A stretch of 64,000 nucleotides of DNA from Microbacterium sp. ABRD28 (GCF_003850245.1 NZ_CP031015.1:1674001-1738000); one strand, 5' to 3'; positions 18,018 to 32,340 are shown, counted from the stretch's first letter. The notes: generated by a model not told the origin, from the sequence alone. Translations and numbers: made by a program.

Positions 18018-20548
18018 TGCGCGTCCCGCTTTCGTGGCTGCGTGAGTATGTCGATGTGCCGGCGGACGCCGCCCCCGAGGACGTGCTCGCCGCGCTCGTG
18101 CGCGTCGGGTTCGAAGAGGAGGACGTGCACCGCTTCGACCTGCAGGGCCCGATCGTCGTCGGCGAAGTGCTCGAGTTCGTCGAGGAGCCCCAGTCCAACG
18201 GCAAGACCATTCGCTGGTGCCAGGTGCAGGTCGCACCTGACGGAGAGCCGGCCGCCGACGGCGGACCCGCCGTGCACGGCATCGTGTGCGGTGCGCGCAA
18301 CTTCTTCGTCGGCGACAAGGTGCCGGTCACCCTTCCCGGCGCCGTCCTGCCCGGCCCCTTCCCGATCGCGGCGCGCAAGACATACGGTCATGTCTCCGAC
18401 GGCATGATCGCCTCGGCGAAGGAGCTCGGCCTGGGAGATGAGCACGACGGCATCCTGCGCCTGGTGGAGCTCGGCATCGATGCTCCCGTCGGCTCGGACG
18501 CGATCACGCTGCTCGGTCTGGACGACGTCGCCGTCGACATCAACGTCACGCCCGACCGCGGGTATGCGCTGTCGGTGCGCGGCGTCGCACGCGAGTACTC
18601 CCACGCGACCGGTGCGGCCTTCCGCGACCCGGGATCGCGCGAATGGGGGGAGGTCAACCTCCACGACGACACGGCCTTCGCCGTTGCCGTCGACGATCGG
18701 GCCCCCATCCGCGGCCGGGTCGGGGCATCGGAGTTCGTCGCACGCATCGTTCGTGACGTGGATCCGACCAAGCCCACGCCGGCGTGGATGATCGCGCGGC
18801 TTTCGCTCGCCGGCATCCGCTCGCTCGGCATCCTCATCGACATCACCAACTACGTCATGGTGGAGCTCGGACAGCCGATCCACGGCTACGACCTCGACAC
18901 ACTGCGCGGGGGCATCACCGTTCGTCGCGCGGTCGCGGGCGAGAAGCTCGAGACCCTCGACGGCAAGGTGAGGGAGCTCAGCCCTGAGGATCTGCTCATC
19001 ACCGACGAGTCGGGACCGATCGGCCTCGCCGGCGTCATGGGCGGCGGCACGACCGAGATGACCTCGTCGACGCGCAACGTGCTCATCGAGGCCGCGACCT
19101 TCGACCCCGTCTCGATCGCCCGCACAGCCCGCCGTCACAAGCTGCCCTCCGAGGCGTCACGCCGCTTCGAGCGCGGCGTCGACCCGGCGATCGCCTTCGT
19201 CGCCGCAGCGCGCGTCGCCGAGCTGATGGTGCAGTACGCCGGCGGCACCGACACCCGCGCCGGCGGCGCGCTTCACGCGACGATCGAAACGCCGGGCGTC
19301 GAGCTCCCGCGCCCGTTCGTGCCCGCGCTGATCGGCGTCGACTACACCGAAGCCGAGATCGTCCGCGCCCTGGAGCTCATCGGGTGCGACGTGCGCGAGA
19401 ACGACCGCAACTGGGTCGTGTTCCCGCCGTCATGGCGCCCCGACCTCACGGACAAGTGGACCCTGGCGGAGGAGGTCGCCCGCATCGAGGGCTACGACCG
19501 CATCCCCTCTGTGCTGCCGACCCCGCCGTCCGGCCGCGGTCTGACATCGGCGCAGCAGGGGCGACGTCGCGTGGCGAACGCGCTCGCCGCCGCCGGCTAC
19601 GTGGAGACACCGTCCTTCCCCTTCACGACCGAAGAGCAGAACGATCTGCACGGATCGGCGTCGGGGGCGCACCTGCCGAGTGTCAAGCTCGCCAATCCCC
19701 TCGACGGGCAGGCGCCGTTCCTCCGCCGCAGCCTCGTGCCGGGGCTGCTGCGTGTGGCGCACCGGAACGTCGCGCGAGGTCTCACCGATCTGGCGCTGTT
19801 CGAGACCGGCGTCGTGTTCCTTCCGAAGCCGGGAATCGCCTACGGCACCGAGGTCGTTCCGCCCCTGGCGATCCGGCCGGACGCTGCGACGCTGACGGCC
19901 CTCGACGCGTCGATCCCCCCGCAGCACCGCCATGTCGCGGTGCTTCTCACCGGGTCGATCACGTCGAAGCAGCCCGGCCTCGCCGCGGAACACGCCGGTG
20001 TCGCAGACGCGCTCGACGCCGTTCGTACGATCGCTGCGGCGGCGGGCGTGACGATCGAGGTCGCGCAGGGCGAGCGCGCGGCGCTGCACCCCGGACGCAC
20101 CGGAGTCCTCTCCGTCGGCGCGACCGCCGTCGGCTACGTCGGGGAGCTCCTCCCGTCCGTCGCGGAGGATGCCGACCTCCCCGGCCGGGTCATCGTCGCC
20201 GAACTCGATCTCGACCTCGTGCTCTCCCTCGCGGGCGAGAAGGTCGTTGCTGCGTCGCTGTCGGGTTACCCGGCGGCCACGCAGGACGTGTCGCTCGTGG
20301 TGGACGCCGCCGTACCGGCATCCGATGTCCGCACCGCGCTCGTCGACGGCGCGGGCGACCTGCTGGAGTCGCTGCGACTCGTCGACGACTACCGGGGGGC
20401 TGGGGTTGCGGAGGGCTCGAAGAGTCTGACGTTCGCCCTCCGCTTCCGTGCGCCCGACCGCACGCTCACCGCTGCCGAGGCGACGGAGGCGAAGCTCGCC
20501 GGCGTCGCCGTCGCCGCGGAGCGCTTCGGGGCGAGCCTGCGCGAGTAG
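18017..20548 (+). CDS. pheT: Phenylalanyl-tRNA synthetase beta subunit
   Basis: The 843-aa beta subunit. In order: tRNA-binding OB domain (about 40-155), B3/B4 editing domain (about 215-390), B5 domain, class II-like core and the C-terminal anticodon-binding FDX-ACB domain (about 745-840, LVDDYRGAGVAEGSKSLTF). Full family length for actinobacteria. Editing removes mischarged tyrosine from tRNA-Phe. Confidence 0.97.
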   Translation: MRVPLSWLREYVDVPADAAPEDVLAALVRVGFEEEDVHRFDLQGPIVVGEVLEFVEEPQSNGKTIRWCQVQVAPDGEPAADGGPAVHGIVCGARNFFVGDKVPVTLPGAVLPGPFPIAARKTYGHVSDGMIASAKELGLGDEHDGILRLVELGIDAPVGSDAITLLGLDDVAVDINVTPDRGYALSVRGVAREYSHATGAAFRDPGSREWGEVNLHDDTAFAVAVDDRAPIRGRVGASEFVARIVRDVDPTKPTPAWMIARLSLAGIRSLGILIDITNYVMVELGQPIHGYDLDTLRGGITVRRAVAGEKLETLDGKVRELSPEDLLITDESGPIGLAGVMGGGTTEMTSSTRNVLIEAATFDPVSIARTARRHKLPSEASRRFERGVDPAIAFVAAARVAELMVQYAGGTDTRAGGALHATIETPGVELPRPFVPALIGVDYTEAEIVRALELIGCDVRENDRNWVVFPPSWRPDLTDKWTLAEEVARIEGYDRIPSVLPTPPSGRGLTSAQQGRRRVANALAAAGYVETPSFPFTTEEQNDLHGSASGAHLPSVKLANPLDGQAPFLRRSLVPGLLRVAHRNVARGLTDLALFETGVVFLPKPGIAYGTEVVPPLAIRPDAATLTALDASIPPQHRHVAVLLTGSITSKQPGLAAEHAGVADALDAVRTIAAAAGVTIEVAQGERAALHPGRTGVLSVGATAVGYVGELLPSVAEDADLPGRVIVAELDLDLVLSLAGEKVVAASLSGYPAATQDVSLVVDAAVPASDVRTALVDGAGDLLESLRLVDDYRGAGVAEGSKSLTFALRFRAPDRTLTAAEATEAKLAGVAVAAERFGASLRE

Positions 20549-20613
20549 CCGCTGCGCTCTGCCCGGAGCGGAACGCGGTGTCGTCCCGCCCGATGCTCTG
20601 ATGGGATGTCGGC

Positions 20614-21600
20614 ATGACGAATGTGCTGATCCTGGGCGGGACCGGTTGGCTGAGCGGTCGGGTCGCCCGCGCCTGGGCGGACGCAGGTGCCCGCGTCACC
20701 TGTCTTGCGCGCGGCGGGCGACCTGCACCGGACGGAACGGAGCTCATCGCCGCCGACCGGGCGGCGCCGGGAGCGTACGACGCCGTGGCCGAGCGCGAGT
20801 GGGACGCGGTGGTCGAGATCTCCTCGACGCCAGAGCACGTCGCAGCGGCGGTCGCCGCGCTCGCGCCGGTCGCCCGTCATCTGACGTACGTGTCGTCGCT
20901 GTCGGTGTACGCGGCGAACGACGTCGTCGGCGCCGACGAGGGCGCCGAGGTCAGTGCGCCGCTTCGGCCGGGGGAGGAGTACGACTACTCGCGTGCGAAG
21001 GCCGCCGCTGAGGCATCCGTCCGCGACGCTTTCGGTGATCGGGCCGCGATCGTGCGCCCGGGCCTCATCGTCGGCCCGGGCGACCCCACCGATCGGTTCG
21101 GCTATTGGGTCGCGCGCTTCGCGCTCGCCGGGGAGGAGCCCGTCCTCACGCCGACGTTCGAGGGCCGTATGGCGCAGGTGATCGACGTCGACGACCTCGC
21201 CGCCTTCCTCGTCGGGTGCGGGGCGGAGAAGCGCGCGATCGTGTCCAACGCCGTCGGTGACCCGATGCCGCTCCGCGCGCTCATCGACGCCGCCCGAGAG
21301 GTGGCGGGTCACGGCGGTGATGTCGTCGAGGCGGACGACGAGTGGCTGGTCGCACACGACGTGCAGTACTGGATGGGGCCGCGGTCACTCCCGCTGTGGT
21401 TGCCGAGCGACATGCCGGGGTTCGCGACGCGTTCGCATGCCGCGTACAGCGCCGCCGGTGGCTCGCTCCGCGACGTCCGCGACACCCTCCGGCGCACCCT
21501 CGCCGACGAACGCGCGCGGGGGCTCGCCCGCGAGCGCAGCAGCGGGCTGAGGCGCGCGGAGGAGGAGGAGCTCATCGCGGTGCGGCGGGGCAGGGATTGA
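20614..21600 (+). CDS. NAD-dependent epimerase/dehydratase family protein
   Basis: A 328-aa extended-type SDR. The Rossmann glycine motif is ILGGTGWLSGRVAR at the N-terminus and the active-site pair is YDYSRAKAAAE (Tyr and Lys, about residue 126-130); a conserved YVSSLSVY strand precedes it. The glycine spacing GGTGWLS and the substrate region with MPLRALIDAAREVAG resemble reductases of unknown substrate common in actinobacteria. The ATG at 20614 has no good ribosome site. Follows pheT by 65 nt. Confidence 0.82.
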   Translation: MTNVLILGGTGWLSGRVARAWADAGARVTCLARGGRPAPDGTELIAADRAAPGAYDAVAEREWDAVVEISSTPEHVAAAVAALAPVARHLTYVSSLSVYAANDVVGADEGAEVSAPLRPGEEYDYSRAKAAAEASVRDAFGDRAAIVRPGLIVGPGDPTDRFGYWVARFALAGEEPVLTPTFEGRMAQVIDVDDLAAFLVGCGAEKRAIVSNAVGDPMPLRALIDAAREVAGHGGDVVEADDEWLVAHDVQYWMGPRSLPLWLPSDMPGFATRSHAAYSAAGGSLRDVRDTLRRTLADERARGLARERSSGLRRAEEEELIAVRRGRD

Positions 21601-21619
21601 GCCGGCGTGGCGTATCCCG

Positions 21620-22372
21620 TCAACGGTATCGGCGACCCTCGTCGCGCCGATAGGCGATGACGGCGACGAGGGAGAGCACCAGCGTCCAGGCCACGATGCC
21701 GATGACCGCCCAGAGGGGAACCGCGGTGCCCAGCGCGACGTTCACCACGATCTCGCGCGCCTGACGGACGGGGAGGAAAGCCGAGGCGACGTCGAGCCAC
21801 CGCGGGAACAGTTGCGGGGGGAGGAACAGTCCGCCGCCGAAGGCGAGGAGGAACATCGCCACCTGCGTCACCGCGATCGCGGCCTTCGGGCCGGTCAGGG
21901 TGCCGATGAGGATGCCGATGAGCCCGGACGGGGCCGCGGTCACGACCGCCAGGGCTATCGCTCCGAGAGCATCGAGGGGTTCGGGGCGAGCCTGGGTGAA
22001 GAGGCCGCCGATCACGAGAAGCGGCACCATCGCCGTCACGGAGATCACCAGGGTCGCCGACAGCAGACCCAGGATGCGGGCGCTCGCCGCTCCGGGAAGG
22101 GTTCGCAGGTAGGGGGTCCAGGGTTTCGCCCGCTGCTCGGCCAGCTCGATGCCGAGGGAGAACAGGCCCGCCGACATGAAGGCGAACACCACCATCGAGC
22201 ACAGCGCGGCGGTGGCGAACTCCGCTGACCCCCGCACCGCGGGCTGCGGAAGCACGAACAGGCAGAAGGCGAGACTCGGGAAGACCAGCGACCCGAGCAC
22301 GGCGATGGGCACGCGGGAGGTCTCCACCAGGTTGTAGCGGGCGTGGGTCGCGGCCAGGGCGAGCGTGGACAT
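21620..22372 (-). CDS. ABC-2 type transporter permease
   Basis: A 250-aa integral membrane protein with six predicted helices, the pattern of ABC-2/DrrB permeases (FAFMSAGLFSLGIELAEQRAKPWTPYLRTLPG in the first cytoplasmic loop region and ABC-2 glycine-rich FLLAFGGGLFLPPQLFP). It pairs with the ATPase 13 nt upstream and is the last gene of the leftward operon starting at 24231. Substrate unknown; drug or antimicrobial-peptide export is the usual role of such pairs. Confidence 0.85.
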   Translation of the reverse strand: MSTLALAATHARYNLVETSRVPIAVLGSLVFPSLAFCLFVLPQPAVRGSAEFATAALCSMVVFAFMSAGLFSLGIELAEQRAKPWTPYLRTLPGAASARILGLLSATLVISVTAMVPLLVIGGLFTQARPEPLDALGAIALAVVTAAPSGLIGILIGTLTGPKAAIAVTQVAMFLLAFGGGLFLPPQLFPRWLDVASAFLPVRQAREIVVNVALGTAVPLWAVIGIVAWTLVLSLVAVIAYRRDEGRRYR

Positions 22373-22385
22373 GGGTCTCCGATCG

Positions 22386-23291
22386 TCAGCGGGAGGAGGG
22401 TGAGGTGAGCGAGAGGAAGGCTTCTTCGAGCGTGGCGCCGCGCACCTGCAGGTCGGAGGAGGGGAGCTCGTGTGCGACGAGCTTTCGCACGAAGGCGTCG
22501 GCGTCGGAGACGACCGCGCTGACCAGGGCGGAAGGGCCGAGGGATGCGCCGTCGACGACGGTGATGGCGGCGTCGGGCTCGAGGGCGCGAAGGTGCGCCG
22601 GCTCGACGCCGCGCAGCGTGACCCGACGGCGGCCGACACCGGCCATGATCGATGACAGCGTGTCATCGGCTCGGATGCGCCCGTCGTCGATGACGACCAC
22701 GCGCTCGGCGAGCTGCTCGATCTCCTCCAGATGGTGGCTGGTGACGATGACCGTGCAGCCCGCCGCGTGTCGGGCGCGCACGGCCTGCCACAGCGCACGC
22801 CGCCCCTCGACGTCGAGCCCGGTGGTCGGTTCGTCCAGGAGGACGAGGCGGGGGTCTCCGACGAACGCCATCGCCACGGCGACGCGGCGCTGCTGGCCGC
22901 CCGACAGCCCGCCGCACAGGGCGTCGACGAGGTCGTCGAGACCGAACTCCGACACGATCCGGTCTCGGGGCGCCGGGGCCGGATAGTGCGCCGCGACGAG
23001 CTCGAGCACTTCCTTGACCCGCAGAGAGTCGGGGAGCGCCGTCGCCTGGGGCGTGCTCCCCAGGGACCGTCGGGCTGCGGGGTCGCGAGGGTCGGCGCCG
23101 AAGAGGCGAACGGTTCCCGATGTCGGCTGTCGGACGCCCGTGAGGAGGGAGAGTGCCGTGGTCTTGCCGGCGCCGTTCGGCCCGAGAAGACCCACGCACT
23201 GCCCGGCATCGACCTCGAGCGAGACGTCGTCGAGTGCGGTCACGTCGCCGAAGCGCTTGGTGACGCCGAGAAGCTGGACGGGGCGGGTCAT
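22386..23291 (-). CDS. ABC transporter ATP-binding protein
   Basis: A 301-aa DrrA/CcmA-type ATPase: Walker A GPNGAGKTTALSLL, signature LSGGQQRRVAVAMAF, Walker B LVLLDEPTTGLD and H-loop VTSHHLEE, plus a C-terminal regulatory domain (about 215-300). Its ATG overlaps the stop of the winged-helix regulator gene (ATGA), so regulator, ATPase and permease are translated in series. Confidence 0.93.
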   Translation of the reverse strand: MTRPVQLLGVTKRFGDVTALDDVSLEVDAGQCVGLLGPNGAGKTTALSLLTGVRQPTSGTVRLFGADPRDPAARRSLGSTPQATALPDSLRVKEVLELVAAHYPAPAPRDRIVSEFGLDDLVDALCGGLSGGQQRRVAVAMAFVGDPRLVLLDEPTTGLDVEGRRALWQAVRARHAAGCTVIVTSHHLEEIEQLAERVVVIDDGRIRADDTLSSIMAGVGRRRVTLRGVEPAHLRALEPDAAITVVDGASLGPSALVSAVVSDADAFVRKLVAHELPSSDLQVRGATLEEAFLSLTSPSSR

Positions 23292-23587
23292 GAGGATCCT
23301 CCGAGAAGGTCGAGCAGGTGAGCGCGGTAGGTGCGGAATGCGGTGCGCCCGGTGGGGGTGAGCGTGATGAAGGTGGTGGGCTTGCGGCCGGAGAAGGCCT
23401 TGGCGATGCCGACGTAACCGGCGGCCTCGAGTTTTGCCAGGTGGGTGGTGAGGTTCCCCGCGGTCATGTCGAGGAGCTTCTGGAGGGCGGGGAAGGTGAT
23501 GTCATCGCCGTCGGCGAGCGCCTCGGTGAGTGCCGTCATGATGCGGAGCCGCGCCGGAGCGTGGATGACCGGATCGAGATCGTTCAC
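23288..23587 (-). CDS. Winged-helix transcriptional regulator
   Basis: A 99-aa single-domain DNA-binding protein. Recognition-helix region MTAGNLTTHLAKLEAAGYV and wing KAFSGRKPTTFITLTPTG match the HTH_34/PadR-like winged-helix group that often controls adjacent ABC-2 transporters. The GTG at 23587 overlaps the membrane-protein stop (GTGA). The nested palindrome at the operon promoter is its most likely operator, implying autoregulation. Confidence 0.85.
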   Translation of the reverse strand: MNDLDPVIHAPARLRIMTALTEALADGDDITFPALQKLLDMTAGNLTTHLAKLEAAGYVGIAKAFSGRKPTTFITLTPTGRTAFRTYRAHLLDLLGGSS

Positions 23588-24231
23588 GCGGTGTCCCGTC
23601 GCGGCTCGAGCGGCAGGACACCGCGGCCGAGGAGCACCGCGACCACGAGCATCGCGATCGGACCCACGACCGCGTAGACGAGGTAGTGCACGGGTGTGCC
23701 GAGGAACGTCGCGATCCCGGCGACGGCGATGAAGACGACCCCGAGCGCATACTGCGGAAGGGAACGCCAGAGTGCGCCGCCGAGGTAGAGGATCCCGACG
23801 ACGAGGGCGAACACTCCGGGGTAGAGCACGGCGGCGGTGTCGGGCGGGAGGCCGACGCGCTGGGCGCCAGCGAGAAGGATGGATGCACCGACCATCGCCA
23901 TCGTCCACGACCAGCCGTACAGCATCCCCTGGACGCGGGAAGCGCCGCGGATCCCGGATGAGGCGCTTCTCACTCCGGTGGCGATCGACCAGACGATGGC
24001 GACCACGATGCAGGCGGCGAAGACCGGCCACGCGGCGGCTGCGGGAACGAGGGGGTCGGGTGTCGCGGAGAGATACAGCACGCCGAAACCGATCGCCCAG
24101 GCCGCAGCCCACACCGCCAGCAGCACGACGTAGCTGCGCACCAGGCGGCTCTGGGTCATCCGTTGCTGAGACTGCATGACCCGCAGCATCCGCTCCGCCT
24201 GATCTCTGCCGGGATTCGTTTGATCACTCAC
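23584..24231 (-). CDS. Polytopic membrane protein of unknown function
   Basis: A 215-aa protein with an N-terminal charged segment (about 1-35) and five or six hydrophobic helices. No recognisable domain. First gene of the leftward regulator/ABC operon. The GTG at 24231 is chosen because TTGACA (-35) and CAAACT (-10, 16-nt spacer) place the transcript start there; the in-frame ATG at 24252 falls inside the operator and promoter. Confidence 0.7.
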   Translation of the reverse strand: MSDQTNPGRDQAERMLRVMQSQQRMTQSRLVRSYVVLLAVWAAAWAIGFGVLYLSATPDPLVPAAAAWPVFAACIVVAIVWSIATGVRSASSGIRGASRVQGMLYGWSWTMAMVGASILLAGAQRVGLPPDTAAVLYPGVFALVVGILYLGGALWRSLPQYALGVVFIAVAGIATFLGTPVHYLVYAVVGPIAMLVVAVLLGRGVLPLEPRRDTA

Positions 24232-24255
24232 GCAAACCAGTTTGCATCGCAAACT
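24232..24255. promoter_or_regulatory. Nested palindromic operator at the regulator/ABC operon promoter
   Basis: Two overlapping palindromes: GCAAAC-CA-GTTTGC (24232-24245) and AGTTTGC-ATC-GCAAACT (24239-24255, perfect 7-bp arms). They cover the -10 of the leftward promoter; its TTGACA -35 lies just beyond, on the minus strand around 24263-24268. A further GTTTGC half-site is at 24285-24290. The most likely ligand is the winged-helix protein encoded second in the operon. Confidence 0.65.
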
Positions 24256-24286
24256 GAAACTGTCAAGTGCCGGCGCATCTGCCGGT

Positions 24287-24316
24287 TTGCATGGTGCGGG
24301 CGAGCGCCGCTATGGT
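24287..24316 (+). promoter_or_regulatory. Candidate promoter of the argC leader transcript
   Basis: TTGCAT (24287-24292), 18-nt spacer, TATGGT -10 (24311-24316), followed six bases later by the ATG of a 27-codon ORF. It lies between the divergent operon's operator and argC. Confidence 0.4.
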
Positions 24317-24322
24317 CGGCGC

Positions 24323-24406
24323 ATGCCTTCGGCCGCGCTCGACTCCGCCACGCTCGCTCCGAGCGTCGCTCCCGCGCGCCGACGTCTGGACGGACGCCGA
24401 CTCTAG
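24323..24406 (+). CDS. Possible arginine-rich leader peptide upstream of argC (27 aa)
   Basis: Short ORF starting at ATG 6 nt after a TATGGT -10 box and ending at TAG. Five of the last eleven codons are arginine (CGC CGA CGT ... CGC CGA), ending just before the stop. The stop codon overlaps the 5' arm of a stem (24396-24411 with 24445-24456). This is the arrangement of a transcription-attenuation leader peptide sensing charged tRNA-Arg. Caution: arginine-rich chance ORFs are common at this GC content, so the evidence is positional. Confidence 0.35.
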   Translation: MPSAALDSATLAPSVAPARRRLDGRRL

Positions 24407-24456
24407 GCGACCCCGCGCACATCCCCTGGAGGGGAGTCACGGGCGTCGCCGTCGGC
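24396..24456 (+). promoter_or_regulatory. Stem structure between leader ORF and argC
   Basis: GCCGAC-TCTA-GGCGAC (24396-24411) can pair with GTCGCC-GTCGGC (24445-24456), giving 12 bp with a TCTA bulge. Inside it lies a competing-type small hairpin TCCCC-TGGA-GGGGA (24422-24435). No T-tract follows. A possible attenuator or a structure controlling argC ribosome access. Confidence 0.35.
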
Positions 24457-24488
24457 AGCCCACGACCCCAGACTCTAAGGTGGAATCC

Positions 24489-25541
24489 ATGACATATTCG
24501 GTCGCCGTCTCCGGCGCATCCGGCTATGCGGGCGGCGAGATCCTCCGGATCCTCGCCGCACATCCCGACGTCGAGATCCGCACGGTCACCGCGCACTCCA
24601 ACGCCGGACAGAAGCTCATCGAGCACCAGCCCCATCTGCGCTCGCTGGCGCACCTGACGCTGCAGGAGACCACCCCTGAGGTGCTCTCCGGTCACGACAT
24701 CGTCTTCCTCGCCCTCCCGCATGGTCAGTCGGGGCAGTACACCGAGGCGCTGGGCGACACGCCGCTCGTCATCGACGCCGGCGCGGACCACCGGCTGGAG
24801 TCGGTGGGGGAGTGGGATCGCTTCTACGGCGGCGTGTTCCACGAGCCGTGGACCTACGGGGTGCCGGAGCTCCTCGTCGGTGCGGGCAAGCAGCGGGACC
24901 GGCTGCGCGGGGCGACGCGCATCGCGGCGCCCGGGTGCAACGCCTCCACCGTGAGCCTCAGCCTCGCGCCGGGCGTCGCGGCGGGCGTCATCGACCCGGG
25001 CGACATCGTCACCGTGCTCGCGGTCGGGCCCTCGGGCGCCGGCAAGAGCCTGAAGCCGCACCTCCTGGGCAGCGAGATCCTGGGCACCGCCAACCCCTAT
25101 GCGGTCGGCGGCAGTCACCGCCACATCCCCGAGATCAGGCAGGCGCTCGCCGCCGCAGCTCCCGGCGTCGAAGCCGCCATCCGGATCTCCTTCACCCCCG
25201 TCATCGTGCCGATGGCGCGCGGCATCCTCGCCACCTCGACCGCTCCCATCGCCCCCGGTGCCACCGACGACGACATCCGGGCGGCGTGGGAGCGGGCGTA
25301 CGGCGACGAGACCTTCGTGCAGCTCCTTCCCTCGGGGCACTTCCCCCGCACCGCCGACGTGCTCGGAGCCAACACGGCGCTGATGGGGCTCGCGATCGAC
25401 CGCGATGCGAACCGGGTGGTCGTCGTGACCGCGGTCGACAACCTCGTCAAGGGCACCGCGGGCGCTGCGGTGCAGTCCATGAACATCGCGCTCGGCCTTC
25501 CCGAGGGCCGGGCCCTCACCGCGAACGGAGTCGCCCCGTGA
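24489..25541 (+). CDS. argC: N-acetyl-gamma-glutamyl-phosphate reductase
   Basis: Third step of arginine synthesis, 350 aa. Rossmann motif [12 protein letters not shown] at the N-terminus, catalytic cysteine in AAPGCNAST, and the substrate loop [16 protein letters not shown] ends 5 nt before the ATG and acts as ribosome site; the overlapping TAAGGT could also be a -10 box. First gene of argC-J-B-D-F. Confidence 0.97.
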   Translation: MTYSVAVSGASGYAGGEILRILAAHPDVEIRTVTAHSNAGQKLIEHQPHLRSLAHLTLQETTPEVLSGHDIVFLALPHGQSGQYTEALGDTPLVIDAGADHRLESVGEWDRFYGGVFHEPWTYGVPELLVGAGKQRDRLRGATRIAAPGCNASTVSLSLAPGVAAGVIDPGDIVTVLAVGPSGAGKSLKPHLLGSEILGTANPYAVGGSHRHIPEIRQALAAAAPGVEAAIRISFTPVIVPMARGILATSTAPIAPGATDDDIRAAWERAYGDETFVQLLPSGHFPRTADVLGANTALMGLAIDRDANRVVVVTAVDNLVKGTAGAAVQSMNIALGLPEGRALTANGVAP

Positions 25542-26734
25542 ACATCGACGACGACAGGCCGCACGGATTCGCCTCCCGCGGTGTCACCGCGCCCCAGGGC
25601 TTCGAGGCGGCCGGGGTCGCCGCGGGTCTGAAGTCCACCGGCAAGCCCGATGTCGCCGTCGTCGTCAACCGCGGTCCGCTGAAGGTCGGCGCCGCGGTCT
25701 TCACGAGCAACCGGGCCAAGGCCAACCCCATCCTGTGGTCGGAGCAGGTGATCCGGGACGGCGTGGTCGAGGCGATCGTGCTCAACTCCGGCGGGGCCAA
25801 CTGCTTCACCGGGTCGTTCGGCTTCCAGACCACGCACCAGACCGCCGAGAGGGCTGGCGAGCTCCTCGGCGTCGGCGCCGGCGACATCCTCGTCTGCTCC
25901 ACGGGCATCATCGGCGTGGGCGACGAGGTGTTCCGGCAGAAGGTGCTCGACGGGACCGAACGGGCGGTCGCCTCGCTCGACTCCGACGGCGGCGATGCCG
26001 CATCCGAAGCGATCATGACGACAGACTCGCGGCCGAAGCGAGCCGTCGCGGCCGGCCGCGGATGGACGATCGGCGGTATGGCCAAGGGCGCGGGGATGCT
26101 GGCGCCCGGCCTTGCCACGATGCTCGTCGTCCTCACGACCGACGCCGTCCTGACCGCGGAGGAGGCCGATGCTCACCTGCGCGCGGCGACCCGCGTCACC
26201 TTCGACCGCCTCGACTCGGACGGGTGCATGTCGACGAACGACCAGGTGACCCTCATGGTCAGCGGCGCGTCGAACGTGACGCCCGATCCGGAGGAGTTCC
26301 GGCAGCGGTTGACCGCCGTGTGCGATGACCTCGCCCGCCAGCTCCAGGCCGACGCCGAGGGCGCGAGCCACGACATCAGCATCCAGGTCGAGAACGCGGC
26401 ATCCGAAGACGACGCGGTCGTCGTCGGGCGCTCGGTCGCCCGCAACAACCTCTTCAAGGCCGCGATCTTCGGCAACGACCCCAACTGGGGACGCGTGCTC
26501 GCAGCGATCGGAACCACCGATGCCGAGTTCGACCCCTATGACGTCGACGTGTGGATGAACGGCGTGCGGGTGTGCACCCAGGGCGGCCCCGACCGCCCGC
26601 GCGAGGACGTCGACCTGACGCCGCGCGCCACGGTGGTCCGCATCGACCTGAAGGCGGGCGACGCTCATGCGCTCATCCGCACCAACGACCTCACCCACGA
26701 CTACGTCCACGAGAACAGCGCGTACTCCTCATGA
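25538..26734 (+). CDS. argJ: Bifunctional ornithine acetyltransferase / N-acetylglutamate synthase
   Basis: Recycles the acetyl group from N-acetylornithine to glutamate (cyclic arginine pathway). 398 aa; self-cleaves at the threonine in [16 protein letters not shown] to give two chains. The N-terminal [12 protein letters not shown] and the C-terminal [13 protein letters not shown] are family hallmarks. GTGA overlap with argC sets the start. Confidence 0.97.
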   Translation: MNIDDDRPHGFASRGVTAPQGFEAAGVAAGLKSTGKPDVAVVVNRGPLKVGAAVFTSNRAKANPILWSEQVIRDGVVEAIVLNSGGANCFTGSFGFQTTHQTAERAGELLGVGAGDILVCSTGIIGVGDEVFRQKVLDGTERAVASLDSDGGDAASEAIMTTDSRPKRAVAAGRGWTIGGMAKGAGMLAPGLATMLVVLTTDAVLTAEEADAHLRAATRVTFDRLDSDGCMSTNDQVTLMVSGASNVTPDPEEFRQRLTAVCDDLARQLQADAEGASHDISIQVENAASEDDAVVVGRSVARNNLFKAAIFGNDPNWGRVLAAIGTTDAEFDPYDVDVWMNGVRVCTQGGPDRPREDVDLTPRATVVRIDLKAGDAHALIRTNDLTHDYVHENSAYSS

Positions 26735-27626
26735 CCGACATCCAGACCACCGATCCCGGTGAGGCGAGCGCGAGAGCCGCGGTCCTCATCGACTCGCTTC
26801 CGTGGCTCCGGCGCTTTCGCGACCAGGTCATCGTGATCAAATACGGCGGCAACGCCATGGTCAGCGAAGAGCTGCAGGATGCCTTCGCCGCCGACATGGC
26901 CTACCTCCGCTACGCGGGCGTGAAGCCGGTCGTCGTGCACGGGGGCGGCCCTCAGATCTCCTCCATGCTCGACCGGCTCGAGATCCCCAGCGAGTTCAAG
27001 GGCGGCTACCGGGTCACCAGCACCGAGGCGATCTCGGTGGTGCGGATGGTGCTCACCGGTCAGATCAACCCGCAGCTGGTGGGGAAGATCAACGCCCACG
27101 GTCCGCTCGCGACGGGCCTGAGCGGAGAGGACGCCGGGCTCTTCGGCGGCCGCCGACGGGGGGTCACCATCGACGGCATCGAGCACGACCTGGGGCGGGT
27201 GGGCGATGTGGTCGAGGTCGACCCGCAGCCGGTCCTCGACCATCTCGCCGCCGGGCGCATCCCGGTGGTCTCCAGCATCGCGCCCGACCTCGATCGGCCC
27301 GGCGCGTCACTGAACGTCAACGCCGACGCGGCGGCGTCGGCGCTCGCGGTCGCTCTGAAGGCGGTGAAGCTCGTGGTCCTCACCGACGTGCCGGGCCTGT
27401 ATGCCGATTGGCCGAACCGTGACTCCCTCGTCTCGCACGTGACCTCATCGGCCCTGCGGGAGATCCTCCCCACGCTGGAGTCGGGCATGATCCCCAAGAT
27501 GCAGGCGTGCCTCGAGGCGGTCGAGGGAGGCGTTGAGACGGCGGCGATCATCGACGGTCGGGTACCGCACTCGGTGCTCGTGGAGATCTTCACCAGCAAC
27601 GGAATCGGAACAGAGGTGGTGCGAGG

Positions 27627-27630
<4 letters not shown>
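26731..27630 (+). CDS. argB: Acetylglutamate kinase
   Basis: Phosphorylates N-acetylglutamate, 299 aa; usually the arginine-feedback-inhibited step. IKYGGNAM near the N-terminus, [10 protein letters not shown] and [15 protein letters not shown] mark nucleotide and substrate binding. An N-terminal extension (about 1-30) resembles the helix of arginine-sensitive hexameric kinases. ATGA overlaps at both ends. Confidence 0.97.
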
Positions 27631-32324
<4,694 letters not shown>

Positions 32325-32340
32325 TTGAGTGATAATGAGA

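Noticed and set aside
17750..19138. Long antisense frame over pheST
   Set aside because: Shadow of PheS/PheT; composition is low-complexity Arg/Asp with no domain.
24252..24252. ATG start for the membrane protein at 24252
   Set aside because: It lies inside the palindromic operator and between the -35 and -10 boxes; the GTG at 24231 fits the promoter.
25115..26710. 531-codon antisense frame over argJ
   Set aside because: Same GC-driven effect; ArgJ motifs and ATGA/GTGA overlaps support only the plus strand.
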